Source: Pseudomonas sp. FEN
Lineage (GTDB): Bacteria > Pseudomonadota > Gammaproteobacteria > Pseudomonadales > Pseudomonadaceae
Reading direction: 5' to 3'
DNA length: 64,000 nt
Assembly: GCF_904067045.1 (NCBI RefSeq)
Contig: NZ_CAJFDC010000003.1
Span: forward strand, 7,501 to 71,500
Position numbers and translations under genes: made by a program. Below, in pieces: positions 18,484-29,181 of the stretch. The notes beneath the pieces were generated by a model. The model worked only from the letters and a program-made list of their open reading frames with translations. It made no database searches and was not told the DNA's origin. Numbering within the stretch: the first letter of the stretch is position 1; each line of letters opens with the position of its first letter.

Positions 18484-20586
18484 ATGGCTCGTACAACCGA
18501 TATTAAACGCTACCGTAACATTGGTATCGTTGCTCACGTGGACGCGGGTAAGACCACGACCACTGAGCGCGTCCTGTTTTACACGGGCGTAAACCACAAA
18601 ATGGGCGAGGTGCACGACGGCGCCGCGACCATGGACTGGATGGTGCAGGAGCAGGAGCGGGGTATTACCATTACCTCCGCTGCGACCACCGCATTCTGGG
18701 AAGGTTCTGCCAAGCAGTTTCCCAAGCACCGCTTCAACATCATCGATACCCCCGGCCACGTTGACTTCACCATTGAAGTAGAGCGTTCGCTGCGTGTACT
18801 CGACGGTGCGGTCGTGGTGTTCTGCGGTACCTCCGGTGTCGAGCCTCAGTCTGAAACCGTATGGCGTCAAGCCAACAAGTACGGTGTTCCACGTCTCGTT
18901 TACGTGAACAAGATGGACCGTGCCGGTGCCAACTTCCTGCGTGTAGTTGCGCAGATCAAGCAGCGCCTGGGTCACACTCCGGTGCCTATCCAGTTGGCTA
19001 TCGGTTCCGAAGACAACTTCCAGGGTCAGATCGATCTGATGTCCATGGAAGCCGTCTACTGGGACGACGCTGACAAGGGCATGGTTGCTCGTCGCGAGGC
19101 TATCCCTGCTGAGCTGCAGGAATTGGCCGAAGAGTGGCGCAGCAACATGGTCGAGGCAGCTGCCGAAGCCAATGAAGAGCTGATGAACAAGTACCTCGAG
19201 GGCGAAGAGCTCACCATCGAGGAAATCAAGGGCGCTCTGCGTCAGCGTACCATCGCTGGTGAGATCGTTCTGGCTGTTTGCGGTTCTTCCTTCAAGAACA
19301 AGGGTGTTCCCCTGGTTCTCGACGCCGTTATCGACTACCTGCCGGCACCAGTCGACATTCCCGCCATCAAGGGTTCCGACCCGGATGACGAGACTATCGC
19401 CATGGAGCGTCATGCAGACGACAACGAGCCGTTCTCGGCTCTGGCGTTCAAGATCGCTACCGACCCGTTTGTTGGTACGCTGACATTTGCTCGCGTTTAC
19501 TCGGGCGTGTTGAACTCCGGCGACGGCGTGATCAACTCGGTCAAGGGTAAGAAAGAGCGCGTGGGTCGTATGGTGCAGATGCATGCCAACACCCGTGAAG
19601 AGATCAAGGAAGTGCGCGCTGGCGACATCGCGGCCCTGATCGGCATGAAGGACGTCACCACCGGTGACACCCTGTGCTCCGCTGACAAGCCAATCATCCT
19701 GGTTCGCATGGACTTCCCGGAGCCGGTTATTTCGGTTGCCGTTGAGCCAAAGACCAAGGATGACCAGGAAAAAATGGGTATCGCTCTGGGCAAGCTTGCT
19801 CAGGAAGACCCATCTTTCCGCGTCAAAACTGATGAAGAGACTGGTCAAACGATCATCTCCGGCATGGGCGAGTTGCACCTGGACATCCTGGTTGACCGGA
19901 TGCGCCGTGAGTTCAACGTCGAAGCCAACATCGGTAAGCCTCAGGTTTCCTATCGTGAGAAAATCACGAAGAATTGCGAAATCGAAGGCAAGTTCGTTCG
20001 TCAGTCCGGCGGTCGTGGCCAGTTCGGTCACTGCTGGATTCGTTTTGCTCCTGCTGACGAAGGTCAGGAAGGTCTGCAATTCGTGAACGAAGTGGTCGGT
20101 GGTGTGGTTCCTAAGGAATACATCCCGGCTATCCAGAAGGGTATCGAAGAGCAGATGAAGAACGGTGTTGTTGCCGGCTATCCGCTGATCGGCCTGAAGG
20201 CTACTGTGTTTGATGGTTCTTACCACGACGTCGACTCCAACGAGATGGCGTTCAAGGTGGCTGCTTCCATGGCGACCAAGCAACTCGCGTCCAAGGGCGG
20301 CGGTGTTGTACTTGAGCCGATCATGAAGGTAGAAGTTGTAACACCTGAGGACTACATGGGTGACGTGATGGGTGACCTGAACCGTCGTCGTGGCCTGATC
20401 CAGGGTATGGAAGATACGGTTTCCGGCAAGGTAATCCGCGCCGAGGTTCCGTTGGGCGAAATGTTCGGTTATGCGACCGATGTTCGTTCCATGTCCCAGG
20501 GTCGCGCGAGCTACTCTATGGAATTCTCCAAATACTCCGAAGCTCCGTCGAACATCGTCGAAGCTCTCGTTAAAAAACAAGGCTGA
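18484..20586 (+). CDS. fusA: Elongation factor G
   Basis: 700-aa translocase GTPase. The P-loop is [12 protein letters not shown] (about residues 17-28), with DTPGHVDFT and [10 protein letters not shown] as G3 and G4. Domains II-V follow, with [13 protein letters not shown] in domain IV. It lies 30 bases after rpsG and 30 bases before tufA, so it is an internal gene of the str operon. A fusidic-acid-sensitive or resistant state was not judged. Confidence 0.98.
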   Translation: MARTTDIKRYRNIGIVAHVDAGKTTTTERVLFYTGVNHKMGEVHDGAATMDWMVQEQERGITITSAATTAFWEGSAKQFPKHRFNIIDTPGHVDFTIEVERSLRVLDGAVVVFCGTSGVEPQSETVWRQANKYGVPRLVYVNKMDRAGANFLRVVAQIKQRLGHTPVPIQLAIGSEDNFQGQIDLMSMEAVYWDDADKGMVARREAIPAELQELAEEWRSNMVEAAAEANEELMNKYLEGEELTIEEIKGALRQRTIAGEIVLAVCGSSFKNKGVPLVLDAVIDYLPAPVDIPAIKGSDPDDETIAMERHADDNEPFSALAFKIATDPFVGTLTFARVYSGVLNSGDGVINSVKGKKERVGRMVQMHANTREEIKEVRAGDIAALIGMKDVTTGDTLCSADKPIILVRMDFPEPVISVAVEPKTKDDQEKMGIALGKLAQEDPSFRVKTDEETGQTIISGMGELHLDILVDRMRREFNVEANIGKPQVSYREKITKNCEIEGKFVRQSGGRGQFGHCWIRFAPADEGQEGLQFVNEVVGGVVPKEYIPAIQKGIEEQMKNGVVAGYPLIGLKATVFDGSYHDVDSNEMAFKVAASMATKQLASKGGGVVLEPIMKVEVVTPEDYMGDVMGDLNRRRGLIQGMEDTVSGKVIRAEVPLGEMFGYATDVRSMSQGRASYSMEFSKYSEAPSNIVEALVKKQG

Positions 20587-20616
20587 TTCAGCCCTTTAGG
20601 CTAGGAGTTAATTGTC

Positions 20617-21810
20617 GTGGCTAAAGAAAAATTTGATCGTTCCCTCCCGCACGTCAACGTTGGCACCATCGGTCACGTCGACCACGGTAAAACCACGCTG
20701 ACCGCTGCTCTGACTCGTGTTTGCTCCGAAGTTTTCGGTTCGGCTATCGTTGATTTCGATAAAATCGACAGCGCGCCAGAAGAAAAAGCTCGTGGTATCA
20801 CCATCAACACCGCGCACGTCGAGTACAACTCGAAGATTCGTCACTACGCTCACGTTGACTGCCCAGGTCACGCTGACTACGTGAAGAACATGATCACTGG
20901 TGCTGCCCAGATGGACGGCGCGATCCTGGTTTGCTCGGCCGCCGATGGTCCGATGCCACAAACCCGTGAGCACATCCTGCTGTCCCGTCAGGTAGGCGTT
21001 CCGTACATCGTGGTCTTCCTGAACAAGGCTGACCTGGTAGACGACGCTGAGCTGCTGGAACTGGTTGAGATGGAAGTGCGCGATCTGCTGAGCACTTACG
21101 ACTTCCCAGGTGATGACACTCCAATCATCATCGGTTCCGCGCGTATGGCGCTGGAAGGCAAAGACGACAACGAAATGGGCACCACTGCCGTTCGTAAACT
21201 GGTTGAAACCCTGGACAGCTACATCCCAGAACCAGTTCGCCTGACCGACAAGCCATTCCTGATGCCAATCGAAGACGTATTCTCGATCTCCGGTCGCGGT
21301 ACTGTTGTGACTGGTCGTATCGAGCGCGGTATCGTTCGCGTTCAAGATCCACTGGAAATCGTTGGTCTGCGTGACACCACCGTCACCACCTGCACCGGTG
21401 TTGAAATGTTCCGTAAACTGCTCGACGAAGGTCGTGCGGGCGAGAACTGCGGCGTTCTGCTGCGTGGTACCAAGCGTGACGACGTTGAGCGTGGCCAGGT
21501 TCTGGTCAAGCCAGGTTCGGTCAAGCCGCACACCAAGTTCACCGCCGAAGTCTACGTTCTGAGCAAGGAAGAAGGCGGCCGTCATACTCCGTTCTTCAAA
21601 GGCTACCGTCCACAGTTCTACTTCCGTACTACTGACGTGACTGGTAACTGCGAGCTGCCAGAAGGCGTTGAAATGGTAATGCCAGGTGACAACATCCAGA
21701 TGACTGTCACTCTGATCAAAACCATCGCGATGGAAGACGGTCTGCGTTTCGCTATCCGTGAAGGCGGTCGTACCGTCGGCGCTGGCGTCGTAGCCAAAAT
21801 CATCGAGTAA
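20617..21810 (+). CDS. tufA: Elongation factor Tu (copy 2)
   Basis: 397 aa. Same G motifs and domains as the tufB copy ([24 protein letters not shown]). The start is GTG at 20617, preceded by TAGGAG, and gives [16 protein letters not shown]. It is last gene of the str operon, closed by a strong terminator. It differs from tufB at about 17 residues, for example FDRSL for FERNK at 6-10 and [13 protein letters not shown] for [13 protein letters not shown]. Confidence 0.98.
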   Translation: MAKEKFDRSLPHVNVGTIGHVDHGKTTLTAALTRVCSEVFGSAIVDFDKIDSAPEEKARGITINTAHVEYNSKIRHYAHVDCPGHADYVKNMITGAAQMDGAILVCSAADGPMPQTREHILLSRQVGVPYIVVFLNKADLVDDAELLELVEMEVRDLLSTYDFPGDDTPIIIGSARMALEGKDDNEMGTTAVRKLVETLDSYIPEPVRLTDKPFLMPIEDVFSISGRGTVVTGRIERGIVRVQDPLEIVGLRDTTVTTCTGVEMFRKLLDEGRAGENCGVLLRGTKRDDVERGQVLVKPGSVKPHTKFTAEVYVLSKEEGGRHTPFFKGYRPQFYFRTTDVTGNCELPEGVEMVMPGDNIQMTVTLIKTIAMEDGLRFAIREGGRTVGAGVVAKIIE

Positions 21811-21841
21811 GCTTCTCTTTTGAGATAGCTTCGATGCTTTG

Positions 21842-21873
21842 AAAAAACCCCCGTCTAACGGGGGTTTTTTTAT
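21842..21873 (+). terminator. Rho-independent terminator of the str operon
   Basis: AAAAAACCCCCGT (21842-21854) / ACGGGGGTTTTTT (21858-21870), tight loop, long T run. It is the clearest terminator in the ribosomal cluster and is immediately followed by the S10 promoter. Confidence 0.93.
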
Positions 21874-21877
21874 TAGG

Positions 21878-21906
21878 TTGACACCTATCGGGGCCGTCTA
21901 TAGAAT
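21878..21906 (+). promoter_or_regulatory. Promoter of the S10 operon
   Basis: Perfect TTGACA (21878-21883), a 17-base spacer and TAGAAT (21901-21906). The predicted transcript start near 21913 leaves a leader of only about 56 bases before rpsJ, shorter than the roughly 170-base leader that L4 regulates in E. coli. Confidence 0.88.
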
Positions 21907-21968
21907 TGCGCCTCCTTTTAACGGGCGTATTGCGCTCGGTGGGAATAGCAGCCGGAGTCTGAAATCCA

Positions 21969-22280
21969 ATGCAAAATCAGCAAATCCGTATCAGGTTGAA
22001 GGCTTTTGACCATCGCCTGATCGACCAATCCACCCAGGAAATCGTGGAAACCGCGAAACGTACTGGTGCTCAAGTGCGTGGTCCAATTCCACTGCCTACC
22101 CGTAAAGAGCGGTTCACCGTTCTGGTCTCCCCGCACGTCAACAAAGACGCGCGCGACCAGTACGAGATCCGTACTCATAAGCGTGTACTGGACATCGTCC
22201 AGCCAACGGATAAAACCGTTGATGCGCTGATGAAGCTTGATCTTGCGGCAGGTGTGGAAGTGCAGATCAGCCTCGGCTAA
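21969..22280 (+). CDS. rpsJ: 30S ribosomal protein S10
   Basis: 103 aa. 30S head protein that also serves, as NusE, in antitermination complexes. It starts [20 protein letters not shown]; the loop [20 protein letters not shown] is the family signature. It is first gene of the S10 operon, 63 bases after the strong promoter -10. In-frame ATG at 21969 is the only reasonable start. Confidence 0.98.
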
Positions 22281-22360
22281 GACTCGGTCTTAGTCGTGTA
22301 ACGCTCTGAAATGGGCGGCCATAGCGGGTGAAAGCCCCGTACACTCATGAGGTTTACAAC

Positions 22361-22996
22361 ATGACTATTGGTGTAGTCGGTCGTAAATGCGGTATGACCC
22401 GTATTTTCACCGAAGAAGGTGTCTCCATTCCGGTTACGGTCATTGAGATCGAGCCGAATCGCGTCACCCAGTTCAAAACTGAAGAGACCGATGGCTATCG
22501 TGCAGTGCAAGTCACTGTCGGCGAGCGTCGTGCTTCGCGTGTTACAGCTGCTCAAGCTGGCCACTTCGCTAAAGCGAACGTTGCCGCTGGTCGTACCGTA
22601 ATGGAATTCCGCCTTGAAGAAGGCGACTACCAGGCCGGCGATCTGATCAACGCTGAAATCTTCGCTGCTGGTCAACTGGTTGATGTAACCGGCCAGTCCA
22701 AAGGTAAAGGCTTCCAGGGTACGATCAAGCGCTGGAATTTCCGCGGGCAAGATAATACCCACGGTAACTCCGTGTCCCACCGCGTTCCAGGCTCTATCGG
22801 CCAGTGCCAGACTCCTGGTCGTGTATTCAAGGGCAAAAAAATGTCCGGTCATATGGGCGCTGAGCGCGTGACCGTGCAGTCCCTCGAAGTAGTGCGCGTG
22901 GACGCTGAACGCAATCTGTTGTTGGTCAAGGGCGCGGTTCCTGGCGCTACTGGCGGCAACCTGGTTGTACGTCCAGCAGCCAAGGCTCGCGGTTAA
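22361..22996 (+). CDS. rplC: 50S ribosomal protein L3
   Basis: 211 aa. Early 23S-binding assembly protein reaching toward the peptidyl-transferase centre. The start [20 protein letters not shown] at 22361 is the family start; a longer in-frame frame from 22328 is not supported. The central tip [20 protein letters not shown] contains the conserved glutamine that PrmB methylates in enterics. Co-transcribed with rplD, 12 bases apart. Confidence 0.98.
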   Translation: MTIGVVGRKCGMTRIFTEEGVSIPVTVIEIEPNRVTQFKTEETDGYRAVQVTVGERRASRVTAAQAGHFAKANVAAGRTVMEFRLEEGDYQAGDLINAEIFAAGQLVDVTGQSKGKGFQGTIKRWNFRGQDNTHGNSVSHRVPGSIGQCQTPGRVFKGKKMSGHMGAERVTVQSLEVVRVDAERNLLLVKGAVPGATGGNLVVRPAAKARG

Positions 22997-23008
22997 GGGG
23001 AAGCTGAC

Positions 23009-23611
23009 ATGCAATTAAATGTAAATGACGCTCAAGCGATCGAAGTTTCCGAACTGACATTTGGCGGCGAATTCAACGAGACGCTGGTTCACCAAGCAGT
23101 CGTGGCCTACATGGCTGGCGGCCGTCAGGGTAGCAAGCAGCAAAAGACCCGTTCCGACGTTTCCGGTGGCGGCAAGCGCCCATGGCGTCAGAAAGGTACT
23201 GGCCGTGCTCGTGCCGGTACTATCCGTAGCCCAATCTGGCGTGGCGGCGGTACCACTTTCGCAGCTCGTCCTCAGGATCACTCCCAGAAGCTGAACAAGA
23301 AGATGTATCGCGCAGCAATGCGTTCCATCCTTGCTGAGCTGGTGCGTACTGATCGTCTGGTCGTGGTTCAGGATTTCGCTGTTGAAACACCGAAAACCAA
23401 AGACCTGCTGAACAAGCTGACTGGCATGAGTCTGACCGACGTTCTGATCGTGTCTGACGCTGTTGATCAGAATCTGTACCTGGCTGCTCGCAACCTGCCA
23501 CACGTTGATGTCCGTGACGTGCAAGGTTCCGATCCAGTTAGTCTGATCGCATACGACAAGGTGTTGATCACCGTGTCGGCCGTGAAGAAATTCGAGGAGC
23601 TGCTGGGATGA
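23009..23611 (+). CDS. rplD: 50S ribosomal protein L4
   Basis: 200 aa. It has an extended loop lining the exit tunnel (about residues 40-95, [20 protein letters not shown]), the macrolide-relevant [15 protein letters not shown] stretch being intact. In E. coli L4 also represses its own operon. It overlaps rplW by 4 bases (ATGA), so the two are translationally coupled. Confidence 0.98.
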
Positions 23612-23907
23612 ACCAGGAACGCGTATTTAAAGTTCTGCTTGGCCCGCACGTTTCCGAGAAGGCTACGGTCCTGGCAGACAAGAAAGGTCAGTTCGTTTTC
23701 AAGGTTGCGACTGACGCAACCAAGCTGGAAATCAAGAAGGCCGTCGAAAGCCTGTTCAGCGTGAAAGTAGAGCGTGTGACTACCCTGAATGTTCTGGGTA
23801 AAAGCAAGCGCACTGCTCGCGGTCTGGGCAAGCGTAATGACTGGAAGAAGGCAGTTATCTCCCTTCAGCCAGGCCAAGATCTCGATTTCAGCAGCAGTGC
23901 TGAGTAA
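23608..23907 (+). CDS. rplW: 50S ribosomal protein L23
   Basis: 99 aa. Protein at the tunnel exit that docks trigger factor and SRP. It starts [20 protein letters not shown]. The ribosomal L23 fold is clear in [20 protein letters not shown] and [17 protein letters not shown]. Overlaps the rplD stop and precedes rplB by 14 bases. Confidence 0.97.
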
Positions 23908-23921
23908 GGAAGGGGTGCATC

Positions 23922-24746
23922 ATGGCAATCGTTAAATGCAAACCGACTTCCCCTGGCCGCCGTTTTGTGGTCAAGGTGGTCAACAAGGAGCTGCATAAAG
24001 GCGCTCCTCACGCACCGCTGCTCGAGAAAAAATCGAAGTCTGGTGGTCGTAACAACAATGGCCGTATTACCACTCGTCACATCGGTGGTGGTCATAAGCA
24101 GCATTATCGTCTGGTCGATTTCCGTCGCAATGACAAAGATGGCATCGCTGCCACTGTCGAGCGTATCGAATACGATCCAAACCGTACTGCTCACATCGCT
24201 CTGCTGCTGTACGCAGACGGCGAGCGTCGCTACATCATCGCCCCTAAAGGCGTGAGTGCTGGCGACCAGCTGATCGCAGGCGCGCTGGCTCCAATCAAGC
24301 CAGGTAACGCTCTGCAACTGCGCAACATCCCAGTAGGTTCCACCGTACACGGCATCGAACTGAAGCCAGGTAAAGGTGCACAGATCGCTCGTTCCGCTGG
24401 TGCTTCGGCTCAGCTGATCGCTCGTGAAGGTGTCTACGTGACCCTGCGTCTGCGCTCCGGTGAAATGCGTAAAGTGCTGTCGGAATGCCGTGCAACGCTG
24501 GGCGAAGTCTCGAACTCCGAGCACAGCCTGCGTTCCCTGGGTAAAGCCGGTGCCAAACGCTGGCGTGGCGTTCGCCCAACCGTTCGTGGTGTTGCCATGA
24601 ACCCGGTTGACCACCCACATGGTGGTGGTGAAGGTCGTACCTCTGGTGGTCGTCATCCGGTATCGCCGTGGGGCTTCCCGACTAAGGGCGCGAAGACTCG
24701 TGGTAATAAGCGTACCGACAAAATGATCGTCCGTCGTCGCAAGTAA
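23922..24746 (+). CDS. rplB: 50S ribosomal protein L2
   Basis: 274 aa. One of the largest primary 23S-binding proteins, needed for peptidyl transfer and subunit joining. The signature [19 protein letters not shown], with the conserved His, is near residues 225-243, and the basic C-terminus ends [12 protein letters not shown]. It lies 14 bases after rplW and 16 before rpsS. Confidence 0.98.
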   Translation: MAIVKCKPTSPGRRFVVKVVNKELHKGAPHAPLLEKKSKSGGRNNNGRITTRHIGGGHKQHYRLVDFRRNDKDGIAATVERIEYDPNRTAHIALLLYADGERRYIIAPKGVSAGDQLIAGALAPIKPGNALQLRNIPVGSTVHGIELKPGKGAQIARSAGASAQLIAREGVYVTLRLRSGEMRKVLSECRATLGEVSNSEHSLRSLGKAGAKRWRGVRPTVRGVAMNPVDHPHGGGEGRTSGGRHPVSPWGFPTKGAKTRGNKRTDKMIVRRRK

Positions 24747-24762
24747 ATAGAGGGATACGACA

Positions 24763-25038
24763 GTGCCACGTTCTCTGAAAAAAGGTCCTTTTATCGATCT
24801 TCACCTACTGAAGAAGATCGAAGTGGCGGCGGAAAAGAACGATCGCAAACCAGTTAAGACCTGGTCGCGCCGTTCCATGATCCTGCCACAAATGGTCGGT
24901 TTGACCATTGCTGTGCATAACGGTCGTCAACACGTCCCCGTTCTCGTGAACGAAGACATGGTCGGCCACAAACTGGGCGAGTTTGCCGGTACCCGCACTT
25001 ATCGTGGGCACGTGGCTGACAAGAAAGCCAAGCGTTAA
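24763..25038 (+). CDS. rpsS: 30S ribosomal protein S19
   Basis: 91 aa. 30S head protein contacting S13 and the A-site finger. The sequence [19 protein letters not shown] at the start and [20 protein letters not shown] near the end are diagnostic. The start is GTG at 24763 with AGAGGGATACGACA upstream. The stop is 11 bases before rplV. Confidence 0.97.
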   Translation: MPRSLKKGPFIDLHLLKKIEVAAEKNDRKPVKTWSRRSMILPQMVGLTIAVHNGRQHVPVLVNEDMVGHKLGEFAGTRTYRGHVADKKAKR

Positions 25039-25049
25039 GGGGTTAGGAA

Positions 25050-25382
25050 ATGGAAGTAGCCGCTAAGTTGTCGGGCGCTCGAATCTCCGCCCAGAAAGCC
25101 CGCTTGGTCGCCGACCAGATCCGCGGGAAGAAGGTGGGCGAAGCGCTCAACCTGTTGGCTTTCAGCAGTAAGAAAGCCGCCGAGATCATGAAGAAAGTGC
25201 TGGAGTCGGCCGTAGCCAACGCCGAGCATAACGAAGGCGCAGACGTTGATGACCTGAAGGTCAGCACCGTTTTCGTCAACGAAGGGCGTTCGCTGAAGCG
25301 CATCATGCCGCGTGCCAAGGGCCGGGCTGATCGCATCGTCAAGCGGTCTTGCCATATCACTGTCAAGGTTGCTGACAAGTAA
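25050..25382 (+). CDS. rplV: 50S ribosomal protein L22
   Basis: 110 aa. Its long beta-hairpin (about 80-100, [20 protein letters not shown]) lines the exit tunnel opposite L4, and the macrolide-relevant hairpin is intact. The N-terminus [20 protein letters not shown] is the family start. It lies 13 bases before rpsC. Confidence 0.97.
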
Positions 25383-25395
25383 CGGAGTCGAAGAG

Positions 25396-26082
25396 ATGGG
25401 TCAGAAAGTACATCCCATTGGCATTCGCCTGGGAATCGTCAAGGAGCACACCTCCGTCTGGTACGCAGACGGTCGGACTTATGCGGACTATTTGCTCGCA
25501 GATCTGAAAGTGCGTGAGTACCTCCAAGACAAACTAAAAAGCGCGTCCGTAAGCCGTATCGATATCCATCGTCCGGCTCAAACTGCACGCATCACCATCC
25601 ACACCGCTCGTCCAGGTATCGTTATCGGGAAGAAAGGTGAGGATGTTGAGAAACTGCGTCAGGACCTGACCAAGCAAATGGGTGTGCCTGTGCACATCAA
25701 TATCGAAGAGATCCGCAAGCCGGAACTCGACGGTATGCTGGTTGCCCAGAGCGTAGCTCAGCAGCTGGAGCGTCGTGTGATGTTCCGTCGCGCCATGAAG
25801 CGCGCCGTACAGAACGCCATGCGCATTGGTGCCAAAGGCATCAAAATCCAAGTGAGCGGTCGTCTCGGCGGTGCTGAAATCGCACGTACTGAATGGTATC
25901 GCGAAGGTCGTGTGCCTCTGCACACCCTGCGTGCCGACATCGACTATGCCAACTACGAAGCTCACACCACTTACGGTGTGATCGGTGTAAAGGTTTGGAT
26001 CTTCAAAGGCGAAGTAATTGGTGGTCGCCAAGAAGAGCTGAAGCCACAAGCACCAGCGCCTCGTAAAAAAGCTGCTAAGTAA
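25396..26082 (+). CDS. rpsC: 30S ribosomal protein S3
   Basis: 228 aa. It forms the mRNA entry channel with S4 and S5. The KH domain GxxG is visible in [20 protein letters not shown], and the C-terminal domain has [20 protein letters not shown]. The ATG at 25396 gives [21 protein letters not shown] longer frame beginning inside rplV is rejected because it lacks family support. Confidence 0.98.
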   Translation: MGQKVHPIGIRLGIVKEHTSVWYADGRTYADYLLADLKVREYLQDKLKSASVSRIDIHRPAQTARITIHTARPGIVIGKKGEDVEKLRQDLTKQMGVPVHINIEEIRKPELDGMLVAQSVAQQLERRVMFRRAMKRAVQNAMRIGAKGIKIQVSGRLGGAEIARTEWYREGRVPLHTLRADIDYANYEAHTTYGVIGVKVWIFKGEVIGGRQEELKPQAPAPRKKAAK

Positions 26083-26094
26083 GGGGTACGCCAA

Positions 26095-26508
26095 ATGTTG
26101 CAACCAAAGCGTACGAAGTTCCGCAAGCAGATGACCGGCCACAACCGTGGTCTGGCACTGCGCGGTAGCAAAGTCAGCTTCGGCGAGTTCGCGCTGAAGT
26201 CTGTTGCTCGTGGTCGTCTCACCGCTCGTCAGATCGAGTCAGCGCGTCGTGCTCTGACCCGTCACGTAAAACGTGGCGGCAAGATCTGGATCCGTGTGTT
26301 CCCGGACAAGCCTGTTACCAAGAAGCCACTCGAAGTTCGGATGGGTAAAGGTAAGGGTAACGTGGAGTACTGGGTTGCCCAGATTCAGCCAGGCAAAGTC
26401 CTGTATGAAATCGAGGGTGTTTCTGAAGAGCTGGCGCGTGAGGCTTTCGCCCTGGCTGCTGCAAAGCTGCCGCTCGCCACCTCCTTTGTTAAACGGACGG
26501 TGATGTGA
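26095..26508 (+). CDS. rplP: 50S ribosomal protein L16
   Basis: 137 aa. It is essential for the A-site tRNA pocket and for late 50S assembly. It begins [40 protein letters not shown] is the conserved core carrying the arginine that can be hydroxylated in enterics. The stop TGA overlaps the rpmC ATG (TGATGA). Confidence 0.98.
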
Positions 26509-26699
26509 TGAAAGCGAATGAACTTCGTGAAAAATCAGCACAGCAGCTGAACGAGCAACTGCTCGGCCTGCTGCGCGACCAGTTCAATCTGCGTATGCAG
26601 AAAGCAACTGGCCAGTTGGGGCAGTCTCACCTGCTCTCGCAAGTTAAGCGCGACATCGCTCGTGTGAAGACTGTGCTCAACCAGCAGGCAGGTAAGTGA
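26508..26699 (+). CDS. rpmC: 50S ribosomal protein L29
   Basis: 63 aa, two-helix protein near the tunnel exit contacting L23. The sequence [20 protein letters not shown] is the family start. The ATG at 26508 overlaps the last base of rplP; an in-frame GTG one codon earlier is less likely. The stop is 2 bases before the rpsQ ATG. Confidence 0.96.
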
Positions 26700-26701
26700 T
26701 C

Positions 26702-26968
26702 ATGGCTGAAGCCGAAAAGACCGTCCGTACGCTGACTGGCCGTGTTGTCAGCGACAAAATGGACAAGACCATCACCGTTCTGATCGAGCGTCGCGTCAAG
26801 CACCCGATCTACGGTAAATATGTTAAGCGTTCGACTAAGCTGCACGCGCACGACGAAACCAACCAGTGCCACATCGGCGACAAGGTCACGATTCGTGAAA
26901 CTCGTCCGATGGCCAAGACCAAGTCTTGGGCGCTGGTTGATATCCTCGAACGCGCTGTGGAAGTCTAA
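26702..26968 (+). CDS. rpsQ: 30S ribosomal protein S17
   Basis: 88 aa, primary 16S-binding OB-fold protein. [20 protein letters not shown] (about 14-33) and [20 protein letters not shown] are diagnostic. The ATG at 26702 is preferred over a GTG two codons earlier. It is the last S10-operon gene in E. coli terms. Only 23 bases separate it from rplN, with no terminator, so transcription probably reads on into the spc genes. Confidence 0.97.
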   Translation: MAEAEKTVRTLTGRVVSDKMDKTITVLIERRVKHPIYGKYVKRSTKLHAHDETNQCHIGDKVTIRETRPMAKTKSWALVDILERAVEV

Positions 26969-26991
26969 GGGCTAGGGGTCGGAGAAATTAT

Positions 26992-27360
26992 ATGATTCAG
27001 ACTCAATCCATGCTCGATGTGGCCGATAACAGCGGCGCTCGCCGCGTTATGTGCATCAAGGTGCTGGGTGGCTCCCATCGTCGTTACGCTGGTATCGGTG
27101 ACATCATCAAAGTAACCGTCAAGGAAGCAATTCCGCGCGGTAAAGTGAAGAAAGGCCAAGTGATGACTGCTGTCGTAGTCCGCACTCGCCACGGTGTTCG
27201 TCGTGCTGACGGCTCCATTATCCGCTTTGATGGCAACGCTGCTGTTCTGTTGAACAACAAGCAAGAGCCGATCGGCACCCGTATCTTTGGGCCAGTGACC
27301 CGTGAACTTCGTACTGAGAAGTTCATGAAGATCGTCTCGCTCGCCCCAGAAGTGCTGTAA
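26992..27360 (+). CDS. rplN: 50S ribosomal protein L14
   Basis: 122 aa. Intersubunit-bridge protein and docking site of the silencing factor RsfS. It starts [20 protein letters not shown], the family N-terminus. [20 protein letters not shown] is the conserved core. First gene of the spc set; its stop is followed 11 bases later by rplX. Confidence 0.98.
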   Translation: MIQTQSMLDVADNSGARRVMCIKVLGGSHRRYAGIGDIIKVTVKEAIPRGKVKKGQVMTAVVVRTRHGVRRADGSIIRFDGNAAVLLNNKQEPIGTRIFGPVTRELRTEKFMKIVSLAPEVL

Positions 27361-27371
27361 GGAGATCCGAC

Positions 27372-27686
27372 ATGCAAAAGATTCGTCGTGACGACGAGAT
27401 CATCGTGATCGCCGGCAAAGACAAAGGTAAGCGCGGTAAGGTGCTCAAGGTTCTCGCTGACGACCGTCTGGTCGTTGGTGGTCTGAACCTGGTCAAGCGT
27501 CATACCAAGCCTAACCCGATGTCGGGCGTACAGGGCGGTATCGTCGAAAAAGAAGCGCCACTGCACGCTTCCAACGTCGCCATTTTCAACGGCGAAACTA
27601 ACAAGGCTGACCGCGTTGGTTTCAAAGTAGAAGACGGCAAGAAAATTCGTGTCTTCAAGTCGACCCAAAAAGCGGTTGATGCTTGA
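27372..27686 (+). CDS. rplX: 50S ribosomal protein L24
   Basis: 104 aa. Assembly initiator that binds the 5' end of 23S rRNA. An N-terminal KOW motif is seen in [20 protein letters not shown] (about 6-25), and the loop [20 protein letters not shown] follows. It is 20 bases upstream of rplE. Confidence 0.97.
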   Translation: MQKIRRDDEIIVIAGKDKGKRGKVLKVLADDRLVVGGLNLVKRHTKPNPMSGVQGGIVEKEAPLHASNVAIFNGETNKADRVGFKVEDGKKIRVFKSTQKAVDA

Positions 27687-27706
27687 ACACTGCTAGGTAG
27701 AAGACC

Positions 27707-28246
27707 ATGGCACGACTGAAAGAGATTTACCGGAAGGAAATCGCTCCGAAGCTTAAGGAAGAACTTAAGCTGGCGAACGTGATGGAAGTTCCGCGCATTA
27801 CCAAGATCACCCTGAACATGGGTCTGGGCGAAGCGATCGGTGACAAGAAAGTCATCGAACACGCTGTGGCTGACCTGGAGAAGATCACCGGCCAGAAAGT
27901 CGTTGTGACTCACGCTCGCAAATCCATCGCTGGCTTCAAAGTCCGCGAAGGATGGCCGATCGGTGTCAAAGTGACCCTGCGTCGCGATCGTATGTATGAG
28001 TTCCTGGATCGTCTGCTGTCGATCTCCCTGCCTCGGGTTCGCGACTTCCGCGGCCTGAATGCCAAGTCCTTCGACGGTCGTGGCAACTACAGCATGGGCG
28101 TGAAAGAGCAGATCATCTTCCCGGAAATCGACTACGACAAGATCGATGCTCTGCGCGGTCTGGACATTACCCTGACCACCACTGCCAAGAACGATGATGA
28201 AGGTCGCGCATTGCTGCGTGCTTTCAAATTCCCGTTCCGCAACTGA
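27707..28246 (+). CDS. rplE: 50S ribosomal protein L5
   Basis: 179 aa. It binds 5S rRNA with L18 and L25 and contacts S13 in bridge B1b. It contains [20 protein letters not shown] and the signature [20 protein letters not shown]. In E. coli the S8 repressor acts at the start of this gene in the spc mRNA. That site was not examined in detail here. 13 bases to rpsN. Confidence 0.98.
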   Translation: MARLKEIYRKEIAPKLKEELKLANVMEVPRITKITLNMGLGEAIGDKKVIEHAVADLEKITGQKVVVTHARKSIAGFKVREGWPIGVKVTLRRDRMYEFLDRLLSISLPRVRDFRGLNAKSFDGRGNYSMGVKEQIIFPEIDYDKIDALRGLDITLTTTAKNDDEGRALLRAFKFPFRN

Positions 28247-28259
28247 TTGGAGTAGGAAA

Positions 28260-28565
28260 ATGGCCAAGAAGAGCATGAAGAACCGTGAGCTGAAGCGTCA
28301 GCTCACCGTTGCCAAGTACGCGACCAAGCGTGCAGCGCTGAAAGCTATCATCGTCGATCTGAACGCAAGTCCAGAAGCGCGTTGGGAGGCTTCCGTCGCC
28401 CTGCAGAAGCAGCCACGTGACGCCAGCGCTTCGCGCATGCGTAACCGCTGCCGCATCACCGGTCGTCCGCACGGCGTTTACCGCAAGTTCGGCCTCGGCC
28501 GTAACAAGCTGCGTGAAGCGGCCATGCGTGGTGACGTACCAGGTCTGGTTAAAGCCAGCTGGTAA
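28260..28565 (+). CDS. rpsN: 30S ribosomal protein S14 (zinc-independent type)
   Basis: 101 aa, the long C-minus form without zinc-binding cysteine pairs. It starts [20 protein letters not shown]. The C-terminal core reads [20 protein letters not shown]. The ATG at 28260 is chosen; a longer frame that begins inside rplE is not supported. A hairpin and a new promoter separate it from rpsH. Confidence 0.97.
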   Translation: MAKKSMKNRELKRQLTVAKYATKRAALKAIIVDLNASPEARWEASVALQKQPRDASASRMRNRCRITGRPHGVYRKFGLGRNKLREAAMRGDVPGLVKASW

Positions 28566-28630
28566 GCCATACCGCCCAAGTCACCGCGGTCGGGCTCGCA
28601 AGAACCGACCGCCGGCGACCTTGAGTATGC

Positions 28631-28660
28631 ATCAAGCCCCTTTTGGGGCTTGATTCATTT
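28631..28660 (+). terminator. Intrinsic terminator-like hairpin between rpsN and rpsH
   Basis: ATCAAGCCCC (28631-28640) / GGGGCTTGAT (28645-28654), TTTT loop, followed by TCATTT. The stem is strong but the T tract short. Its 3' arm contains the -35 of the rpsH promoter. Confidence 0.7.
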
Positions 28661-28678
28661 CCGGGGTGTGTCTAGAAT
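28650..28678 (+). promoter_or_regulatory. Promoter upstream of rpsH inside the spc operon
   Basis: TTGATT (28650-28655), a 17-base spacer and TAGAAT (28673-28678), giving a leader of about 92 bases before rpsH. The -35 lies in the 3' arm of the preceding hairpin. Confidence 0.7.
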
Positions 28679-28776
28679 GACCGGCTCGCCTGAGCCTGCA
28701 CTTTTTACGTGTGGAGATACTCGGCGACAGTTGTAGCCGCAAGGCTAATTCTTTTTGTATCAGGAGCGTCTAGCCC

Positions 28777-29169
28777 ATGAGTATGCAGGACCCGTTAGCG
28801 GACATGCTAACTCGAATCCGTAATGCCCAGATGGCTGAAAAGTCCGTCGTAAGCATGCCGTCTTCCACGTTGAAGGTGGCTGTAGCAAAAGTCCTGAAGG
28901 ACGAAGGTTACATCGCGGGTTATCAGATCAGCAGCGAAACCAAGCCGTTGCTGTCCATCGAGCTGAAATACTTCGAAGGCCGTCCAGTCATCGAAGAAGT
29001 GAAGCGCGTTAGCCGTCCAGGCCTGCGTCAGTACAAGTCCGTTGAAGATCTGCCGAAAGTTCGTGGCGGTCTCGGCGTGTCTATCGTCTCCACCAACAAA
29101 GGTGTGATGACGGATCGTGCTGCGCGCGCTGCCGGTGTCGGCGGCGAAGTTCTTTGCACTGTGTTCTAA
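28777..29169 (+). CDS. rpsH: 30S ribosomal protein S8
   Basis: 130 aa. Primary 16S-binding protein and, in E. coli, repressor of the spc operon. [20 protein letters not shown] is the family start. The C-terminal signature [20 protein letters not shown] is present. It begins the second part of the spc genes after the hairpin/promoter boundary, and is 12 bases from rplF. Confidence 0.98.
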   Translation: MSMQDPLADMLTRIRNAQMAEKSVVSMPSSTLKVAVAKVLKDEGYIAGYQISSETKPLLSIELKYFEGRPVIEEVKRVSRPGLRQYKSVEDLPKVRGGLGVSIVSTNKGVMTDRAARAAGVGGEVLCTVF

Positions 29170-29181
29170 GGGGGGATAAGC

